A stretch of DNA of 57,458 bases from an uncultured Burkholderiales bacterium. GTDB lineage: Bacteria; Pseudomonadota; Gammaproteobacteria; Burkholderiales; Burkholderiaceae_C. The notes beneath the pieces are model-generated. The model saw nothing but the letters and a program-made list of their open reading frames with translations. It ran no database searches and had not been told where the DNA came from. Shown piece by piece: positions 52,037 through 57,458 of this stretch. Numbering within the stretch: the first letter of the stretch is position 1; every line of letters begins with the position of its first letter. The translations under genes were made by a program, and so were the position numbers. The stretch lies in assembly GCA_903842945.1 (NCBI GenBank), contig CAIMNS010000100.1, positions 1 through 57,458 of the forward strand, in the 5' to 3' direction.

Positions 52037-52541
52037 GGGAGCTCACTTTCGCATCTTGGGGCTCTGACGCGTGATCGGTGGTGGCATAGATCACGGCATC
52101 GACAATTTGTTGATAGCCCGTGCAGCGACACAGGTTGGAGCTGATGGCCTCTCGCACCTCTTGGGCATTGGGTTTGGGGTTGCTCTTGAGCAGGGCATGG
52201 CAAGACACCAACATGCCGGGGGTGCAATAGCCGCATTGAAGAGCGTGTTTTTCACAAAAGGCGTCTTGCAACTTGCTCATCTGTCCCCTTTGAGTGCTCA
52301 GTCCTTCAACGGTGGTGATGTGCATGCCATCGGCTTGGACGGCAAACATGCAGCACGAGCGCACGGCTTCGTCGTTCAAGAGCACCGAGCATGCGCCACA
52401 CACGCCATGCTCACAACCCACATGCGTGCCAGTCAGCGCCAAGTCCTCTCGCAAGAAGTCAACCAAGGTGGTTCGGGGTTCTACTTCGCGTTCGTAATGC
52501 ACGCCGTTGACGTTGATGGCAATGGGTAATTTGTTGTTCAT
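52026..52541 (-). CDS. XDH-family hydroxylase, 2Fe-2S small subunit (second set)
   Basis: A 171-residue protein with both cluster motifs ('GCEHGVCGACSVL' and 'CGYCTPG' with 'CRCTGYQ'). It starts 59 nt after the FAD subunit stop and overlaps the large subunit. Gene order here is M-S-L, as in many CO-dehydrogenase-like operons, whereas the first set is L-M-S. Confidence 0.95.
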   Translation of the reverse strand: MNNKLPIAINVNGVHYEREVEPRTTLVDFLREDLALTGTHVGCEHGVCGACSVLLNDEAVRSCCMFAVQADGMHITTVEGLSTQRGQMSKLQDAFCEKHALQCGYCTPGMLVSCHALLKSNPKPNAQEVREAISSNLCRCTGYQQIVDAVIYATTDHASEPQDAKVSSHVN

Positions 52542-52600
52542 GGGGATGCTTCTCGGTAAAGGGGGCTGTTCGTGGTCAAAGGCGAGTCAGAAAGGTGCGC

Positions 52601-53497
52601 TCAATGTTGGCTGGAGCTTGCATGTCCAAGCGCCATTTGGGCGGCTTGTTGTGTGACTCGGCACAACAGAACCTGGGCCAAATGTTTGCGATAAGCGCTG
52701 CTGGCATGCATATCGCTACTTGGGTCGCAGGTCTGGATGGCTGCATGGGCGATGTCTTGCATGGCCAGGTCGGTGAATTTTTGACCGACCATTTGCATGG
52801 CCAATTGAGGAAAGACACGCGGCGTGCCGTCAACGCCACCTACGCCAAAGCTCACGCGTTTGATCACACCAGACGGTTCGAGTTGGATCTGACAGGCTGC
52901 AGAGGCCATGGCAAAGTCGCCTTTGCGAATGGAGGTCTCTTCAAAGGCCACACCGATGTGCGGGCCGCTCCAAATCGGCCATTCGATCGAATGGAGGCAC
53001 TCGTTGTCGGCAATGGCGGTGAACATGGGGCCCAGAAAGAAGTCTTCTGCTTCAACTGCGCGTGCGCCAGAGGCTTTGCTTTGGAGATGAATTTTGGCGT
53101 TCAAGATCAACGCACTCAAAGGCAATTCTGCAGAAGGGTCGGCATAGACCAAGCTGCCCCCGATGGTGCCACGGTTGCGGGTTTGAAGATGACCCACCCA
53201 GGCCAGAGCGTCTTTCAGCAGGGGAACGTGTTGGTGCAACTGGGCGTGCAATTCGAGGTCTCTTTGTCGGACCCCTGCACCAATCAAAGCGTGCTCTTGC
53301 GTGAGCTCAATGTGTTTGAGCTCAGCCAAGCGGTTGATGTCCACCAACCATTGCGGCCTGGCCAAACGCATGGCCATCATGGGCACCAGGCTTTGGCCGC
53401 CGGCGATCAATTTGGCGTCCGGGCCGTGTTCGTCGATCATGCTCAAGGCTTCATCCAAGTCCTGCGCCAAGAGGTAATCAAAGGGGGCTGCTTTCAT
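52601..53497 (-). CDS. XDH-family hydroxylase, FAD-binding medium subunit (second set)
   Basis: A 298-residue protein with 'AGGQSLVPMMAMRL' and 'NRGTIGGSLVYADPSAELP' as FAD motifs. The N-terminus 'KAAPFDYLLAQDLDEAL' is standard. It is the first gene of the second XDH module and faces the divergent LysR gene across a 356-bp gap, so that regulator probably controls it. Confidence 0.93.
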   Translation of the reverse strand: MKAAPFDYLLAQDLDEALSMIDEHGPDAKLIAGGQSLVPMMAMRLARPQWLVDINRLAELKHIELTQEHALIGAGVRQRDLELHAQLHQHVPLLKDALAWVGHLQTRNRGTIGGSLVYADPSAELPLSALILNAKIHLQSKASGARAVEAEDFFLGPMFTAIADNECLHSIEWPIWSGPHIGVAFEETSIRKGDFAMASAACQIQLEPSGVIKRVSFGVGGVDGTPRVFPQLAMQMVGQKFTDLAMQDIAHAAIQTCDPSSDMHASSAYRKHLAQVLLCRVTQQAAQMALGHASSSQH

Positions 53498-53853
53498 GAT
53501 GGGGTGTCCCGTTGTAGTGTGAAGTCACAGACCGCTGTTTCACGGCCCATGCTTGCGTGTGAAGAGCTCAAGAGCTGAAAAGGCTTTTTTTCATGGCCTT
53601 TGCATGTCATGCAAATCAAAGCCTCAACCCATGGACAGCTATTTTAAGCCTTGCTAAAGACTAAAACTCACAGACTGAAAAATTGTTTTTTTAGCGCTGA
53701 GACTTATTTTTATTGGTCAAGTCAGGGATAATATAGGATTGATTTTAATCTATTGAGAGAAAAACTCACGCAGTAGGTGTGATCAAGGGGCTTGGCAAGC
53801 GCGGCCCTTTTGTTCACGCCTTGCCCGTGTGGGTGGATCAGGAGTCCAAAGTT
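53498..53853 (+). other. Divergent regulatory region between the XDH module and the LysR gene
   Basis: 356 bases without a gene. It is AT-rich in the middle (about 53640-53760), including 'GATTGATTTTAATC', a partly symmetrical stretch that could be a LysR-type T-N11-A operator. The ORF-track start at 53779 is a GTG that runs in frame into the LysR gene but lies outside its family N-terminus. Confidence 0.5.
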
Positions 53854-54798
53854 TTGAGAAAATTACCTCCTTTGAACGCGGTGCGGGCCTTTGAGGCGGC
53901 GGCCAGGCATGTGAGTTTCAGCAAAGCGGCCAAGGAGCTTTTTGTGACGCACGGCGCCATCAGCAAGCAAGTCGCTCTTTTAGAGACCTGGTTGGGGGTG
54001 CCCTTGTTCAAGCGCAATCAATCGCACTTGGTGCTCACGGACGAGGGTAAGACGTTCATGTCATCGGTCACGCCTGCCTTGGACCGCATCTCGGTCACGG
54101 CCATGCAAATCATGGATCAGACCCAACCGCTGGTGATTCGTGTCAATGCACCGCCCACGTTCACCATGCGCTGGTTGATTCCTCGCATTTCAGCTTTTCA
54201 ACGCCGGCAAGAAGGCCTGGAGGTGAAGTTGACCACGTCCACGCAGGCGATTGATTTTGAAGCGCAACAGTACGATTTGGCCATTCGAGGCGCCCTGCAA
54301 CCTTTTCCCCATATGCAAAGCGTGCCCTTCATGACAGAGACCATTGTCCCCATCTGTCATCCCGATTTGCTGGAAGGGGGAGCTCTTAAAACGCCCAAGG
54401 CACTTGAGAAGCAAACCTTGATCAGTTACGACACTGAGCCTGTCAGTTGGCAACAATGGCGAGAAGGGGGTGGCCTGCAAAACAACTGGAGTGAATTGGC
54501 GCAGCACAGTACTTTGCAATTTGAGCAAATGTATTTTGCACTTCAAGCGGCCATCGAAGGTTTAGGTGTGGTTTTGGTGCCCTTGTTCATCGTGGCCGAT
54601 GACATCCTTGCGGGCCGACTTTGCGCGCCCTTTGGTTTGACGGGCAGCAGACAGAGGATGTATTACGCCAATTTCCCCAACAATTTGTCGGCCATGTCCA
54701 GCATTGAAAACTTTTGTGAGTGCTTGCTCAAAGAGGGCAAAGACACCGAGGCGTCCATAGAACAACTCTCCATCAGCATGGGGTGGAAAAAAAGCTGA
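53854..54798 (+). CDS. LysR-family transcriptional regulator (GcvA-like)
   Basis: The product is 314 residues starting at the TTG at 53854, with GGAG nine bases upstream and the canonical N-terminus 'RKLPPLNAVRAFEAAARHVSFSKAAKEL'; the track's 25 extra residues do not belong to the family. The helix-turn-helix is about residues 20-40 and the effector domain follows (about 95-300), with 'LTTSTQAIDFEAQQYDLAIR' typical of GcvA-like regulators. It lies between the divergent XDH module and the co-directional ubiD-ubiX pair, so both are likely targets. The effector is unknown. Confidence 0.92.
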   Translation: MRKLPPLNAVRAFEAAARHVSFSKAAKELFVTHGAISKQVALLETWLGVPLFKRNQSHLVLTDEGKTFMSSVTPALDRISVTAMQIMDQTQPLVIRVNAPPTFTMRWLIPRISAFQRRQEGLEVKLTTSTQAIDFEAQQYDLAIRGALQPFPHMQSVPFMTETIVPICHPDLLEGGALKTPKALEKQTLISYDTEPVSWQQWREGGGLQNNWSELAQHSTLQFEQMYFALQAAIEGLGVVLVPLFIVADDILAGRLCAPFGLTGSRQRMYYANFPNNLSAMSSIENFCECLLKEGKDTEASIEQLSISMGWKKS

Positions 54799-54991
54799 AT
54801 CAAGCCGCCTGACATCCATCGCGTTTGACTTGAGCGCCTGAGGGCGTTTGGACCTTGGGGGTCACAAGAATTCACGGGTGTGAGTTTTTCTCAACATTAC
54901 CACTTCCATTTCAGCGACAATATCTCCAACGTCAACGCCAATGCAAATACCAAGGCCTATGACGTCCCTCAGTCCATTTTTTATAAAGTCT

Positions 54992-56623
54992 ATGAGTCAA
55001 GAACACACCGGATACCCAGATTTACACGACCACTTGAAGTCTTTGCAGCAGCATGGTTTGTTGCAAGTGATTGACCGTGCCATCGACAAGGACTCCGAGT
55101 TGCATCCCTTGGTGAGATGGCAATTTGTGGGAGGCATGGATGAGGCTGAAAGAAAGGCCTTTTTGTTCACCAACATCGTCAACGCACAGGGGCGCAAGTA
55201 CGACATCCCGGTGGTGGTTGGGGCTTTGGCCGCCAACCGCGCCATTTATGGCGTGGGCATGGGGTGTTCTGTGGAAGACATTCAAAAGAAATGGGATCAA
55301 GCCATTCAGCACCCTATTGCTCCCGTCTTGGTCAACAAGGCGGTTTGTCAAGAAGTGATCCATGAAGGAGAAGATTTGATCGGTGAGGGCAAAGGGCTCG
55401 ATCTGTTGCCCATCCCCATCTCCACGCCTGGCTTTGACAGCGCACCGACCTTGACGGCGACCAACGTCATCACCAAGCACCCCGTTACCGGCGTGCAAAA
55501 CATGGGCACTTACCGTTGCGCCTTGAAGGCGTCTGATCGCATGGTCGTCAGGATGGCCACCCGTGTGGGTGGTGCGGGCGGCTATTTGCATTACCAGGAG
55601 TGGAAAAAAGCCGGTCATAAAACCATGCCTTGTGCTGTGGTCTTGGGTTGTCCTCCCTTGGTGGCCTTCATGGGCCCGCAAAAGTTGCCCATTGGTGTCG
55701 ATGAGTTCGACGTTGCTGGCGGTTTGGCAGGTGTGCCCATCCAGGTCACCCCAGCGCACAGCGTGCCCCTTCGCGTGCCCGCGCAGGCTGAAATTGTGAT
55801 TGAGGGTGAGATCGATTTGGAATTCTTGGAGCCCGAGGCGCCCTTTGGAGAGTCCCATGGCCATGTGGCGTTGGAAGAATTTAATTTGCCCATGCGCATC
55901 ACGGCCATCACCCATCGCTTCAAACCGGTGATTCCGTCCTACATCAGCCAAGTGGCCCCATCCGAGTCCAGTGTGATCAAGCGCGTGGCTTATGAGCCCT
56001 TGTTCTTGTCTTACCTTAAAAACACACTCGGTATTCGAGGCGTGCAAAAGGTCTCTTTGCACGAGCCCTTGACCGGCTTGCTCAGAGTCACCGTGATCAC
56101 GGTTGACAGGAACATGCCCAAAACAGAAGTTTGGCGTGCCCTGTATGGCGCGGCTTTCTTCAAGGGAGACTGTGGCAAGATCTGTATCGCTGTGAACGAC
56201 GACATCGACACGGACAACGCGGACGCTATTTTATGGGCCATGGCTTATCGCATGAACCCCACCGTGGACGTACAAACTTTGGACCACCGTGGACAAGGCC
56301 ATGGGCCCAAGCGAGAAAACGATGGCGAAGAGGACTCCACCTTGTTGATGGATGCCACCATGAAGTCGGACATGCCCCCCTTGGCCTTGCCTACACGAGA
56401 GTACATGGAGAAGTCCAAAGCCATTTGGGAAGAGTTGGGTTTGCCCAAACTGCGCCCCCAAGCGCCATGGTTTGGTTACTCCCTTGGTGACTGGTTGCCC
56501 CAATGGGATGAGGCGGCCAAGAGGGCGGCCACAGGACGCTATTTGGAAAACGGTATGATCAGTTTGAAACAGCAAAGAAACGACGTCAAAGCCGAAAGCA
56601 AATTCAGGCCAGATGAGCAATAA
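54992..56623 (+). CDS. UbiD-family (de)carboxylase
   Basis: A 543-residue protein from the Met at 54992 ('SQEHTGYPDLHDHLKSLQ'), which aligns with the core start of the UbiD at 43137; two earlier in-frame Met codons exist. Active-site residues are in 'MGTYRCALK', 'EIVIEGEID' and 'EAPFGESHGHV'. 'NDDIDTDNADAILWAMAYR' and 'PTREYMEKSKAIWEELGLPKLRPQAPWFGYSLGDW' are shared almost word for word with 43137, so the two are sister enzymes. It overlaps ubiX by 11 bases and is controlled with it. Confidence 0.88.
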   Translation: MSQEHTGYPDLHDHLKSLQQHGLLQVIDRAIDKDSELHPLVRWQFVGGMDEAERKAFLFTNIVNAQGRKYDIPVVVGALAANRAIYGVGMGCSVEDIQKKWDQAIQHPIAPVLVNKAVCQEVIHEGEDLIGEGKGLDLLPIPISTPGFDSAPTLTATNVITKHPVTGVQNMGTYRCALKASDRMVVRMATRVGGAGGYLHYQEWKKAGHKTMPCAVVLGCPPLVAFMGPQKLPIGVDEFDVAGGLAGVPIQVTPAHSVPLRVPAQAEIVIEGEIDLEFLEPEAPFGESHGHVALEEFNLPMRITAITHRFKPVIPSYISQVAPSESSVIKRVAYEPLFLSYLKNTLGIRGVQKVSLHEPLTGLLRVTVITVDRNMPKTEVWRALYGAAFFKGDCGKICIAVNDDIDTDNADAILWAMAYRMNPTVDVQTLDHRGQGHGPKRENDGEEDSTLLMDATMKSDMPPLALPTREYMEKSKAIWEELGLPKLRPQAPWFGYSLGDWLPQWDEAAKRAATGRYLENGMISLKQQRNDVKAESKFRPDEQ

Positions 56624-57335
56624 AGTCCAAGAACTTCAGGAACACCCATTGAGCAGTCTCACCAAAAAGCCCAAGGCCGACAAAGTTGCGGCCCAACCCA
56701 AGCATCGCGTAGCCGGTCCTGCCACGAACACCAGTGCGACCAAGTCCGCAGAGCCAAAACGTTTGATTGTGGGCATCAGTGGAGCGTCAGGCATTGTCTA
56801 TGGGGTGAGGATCTTACAAGTCCTACAGCACTCGGGTATTGAGACCCATTTGGTCATGAGCGACTCAGCGAAAATGACCTTGGCCACCGAGCTTGACATG
56901 GGTATTGAAGACGTTCAACGCTTGGCCACGCACGTTCACAATGCAAAAAACATTGGGGCCACCATTTCCTCCGGCTCTTTCAAGACCATGGGCATGGTTG
57001 TGGCCCCTTGTTCAATTCGCTCTTTGTCAGAGATTGCTTACGGCATGACCACCTCTCTTTTGTCGAGAGCGGCCGATGTGGTGCTCAAAGAAAGACGCCG
57101 CTTGGTGTTGATGCTCAGAGAGACCCCCTTGCACACTGGCCATTTGAAAGCCATGCTACAGGCCACTGAAAATGGGGCCATTTTGATGCCCCCCATGCCC
57201 GCCTTTTATGCCAGACCCAAAACCCTGGATGACATGATCAACCACAGCGTGGGTCGAGCACTGGATCTTTTTGACATTGAGACCGCCATGGTCGCGAGGT
57301 GGGCTGGCATGGGCAAAAAGTCGGCCGAGCTCTAA
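56613..57335 (+). CDS. ubiX: UbiX-family flavin prenyltransferase with N-terminal extension
   Basis: A 240-residue protein. Residues 49-240 match UbiX closely: 'KRLIVGISGASG', 'HLVMSDSAKMTL', 'APCSIRSLSEIAYG', 'RAADVVLKERRRLVLMLRETPLHTGHL' and 'PPMPAFYARPKTLDDMINHSVGRALDLF'. UbiX joins dimethylallyl phosphate to FMN to make the prFMN cofactor of UbiD. The first 48 residues are a basic, Ala/Lys/Thr-rich extension not found in typical UbiX. It overlaps the preceding ubiD gene, and it is the only UbiX in the window for three UbiDs. Confidence 0.93.
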   Translation: MSNKVQELQEHPLSSLTKKPKADKVAAQPKHRVAGPATNTSATKSAEPKRLIVGISGASGIVYGVRILQVLQHSGIETHLVMSDSAKMTLATELDMGIEDVQRLATHVHNAKNIGATISSGSFKTMGMVVAPCSIRSLSEIAYGMTTSLLSRAADVVLKERRRLVLMLRETPLHTGHLKAMLQATENGAILMPPMPAFYARPKTLDDMINHSVGRALDLFDIETAMVARWAGMGKKSAEL

Positions 57336-57357
57336 CACTTAAATCCAAGGGAACACC

Positions 57358-57458
57358 ATGAGAACCATTGAATCTATGACACCAACCATTTTGAAATCCA
57401 TCCTCACGCTCTCTATGGGTCTGTGCTTGGGCTTGAACGCCTTGGCGCAAAATGCACA
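57358..57458 (+). CDS. Exported protein, N-terminal fragment (possibly a TctC-type binding protein)
   Basis: An ATG with AAGGGA six bases upstream opens a frame that runs off the window. The visible 33 codons encode a Sec-type signal ('LTLSMGLCLGLNALAQNA'). TctC genes are the most common neighbours of UbiD/UbiX genes here, so a Bug/TctC protein is a fair guess, but the mature part is not seen. Confidence 0.5.
   Translation, partial: MRTIESMTPTILKSILTLSMGLCLGLNALAQNA

Noticed and set aside
49628-53497. CO dehydrogenase coxMSL
   Set aside because: The large subunit lacks the AYRCSFR active-site loop; coxG nearby is not sufficient.
52595-53578. 327-codon ORF on the plus strand
   Set aside because: Antisense to the FAD subunit of the second XDH set; no recognisable domain.
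55022-56062. 346-codon ORF on the minus strand
   Set aside because: Antisense to a clear UbiD gene; His/Gly-rich shadow composition.
1-57458. CRISPR arrays, tRNA genes, insertion sequences, prophage
   Set aside because: No repeated spacer units, cloverleaf-like sequences, transposase or phage genes were noticed by eye; a covariance-model scan would be needed to exclude small RNAs.

Overview
The window looks like chromosome of a Comamonadaceae-type betaproteobacterium (Rhodoferax/Limnohabitans/Polaromonas-like). The reasons are the many Bug/TctC solute-binding proteins, an intracellular PhaZ with a Cys nucleophile, a TorF-type porin, a LigAB protocatechuate-type dioxygenase and a betaproteobacterial Mto-type decaheme conduit. 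The genus assignment is inference. I saw no tRNA, rRNA, CRISPR, transposase or phage gene.

Region 1 (about 1-10.2 kb): the tail of a TctC protein, a cupin and a GST, then the minus-strand block hemN - monoheme cytochrome (mtoD-like) - decaheme cytochrome (mtoA) - outer-membrane barrel (mtoB) - tetraheme NapC/CymA - hemerythrin. Gaps are 15-45 nt. An FNR-type box lies upstream of hemN with class-II spacing to a possible -10. The block could make heme without oxygen, build an extracellular electron conduit and sense or scavenge oxygen. Next come ligAB and a divergent second hemerythrin, which share another FNR-like box.

Region 2 (10.2-20.4 kb): ordinary accessory genes. These are a Tat-exported alpha/beta hydrolase with an SMP-30-like lipoprotein, a 2OG-Fe dioxygenase, an exonuclease/GIY-YIG fusion, a TctC protein, a TorF porin, a GST-cupin-small Cys-rich protein set, and PhaZ.

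Region 3 (20.7-40.4 kb): eighteen genes on the plus strand with gaps of 67 nt or less. They are TctC, UbiD decarboxylase, TctC, a DHPON-hydrolase-like alpha/beta hydrolase, XDH-family L-M-S hydroxylase, two TctC, a tandem nitrilase with a dead second domain, a two-subunit CoA-transferase, a three-part biotin carboxylase (BCCP, BC, PYC/OADA-type carboxyltransferase), a thiolase-like protein without the nucleophilic Cys plus its DUF35 partner, and a last TctC. Together they resemble a complete but unrecognised catabolic route for a (hetero)aromatic acid.

Region 4 (40.4-57.5 kb): a small repeat protein, a cytochrome c'-like lipoprotein and an MFS exporter. After these comes a second module on the minus strand: XDH-family M-S-L, alpha/beta hydrolase, enoyl-CoA hydratase-like protein, CoxG, TctC, a family-1 binding protein and a UbiD with a Lys/Ala tail. 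A LysR gene is divergent from it and is followed by ubiD-ubiX and the start of an exported protein. The only UbiX in the window probably supplies prenylated FMN to all three UbiD enzymes. A perfect FNR consensus lies upstream of coxG.
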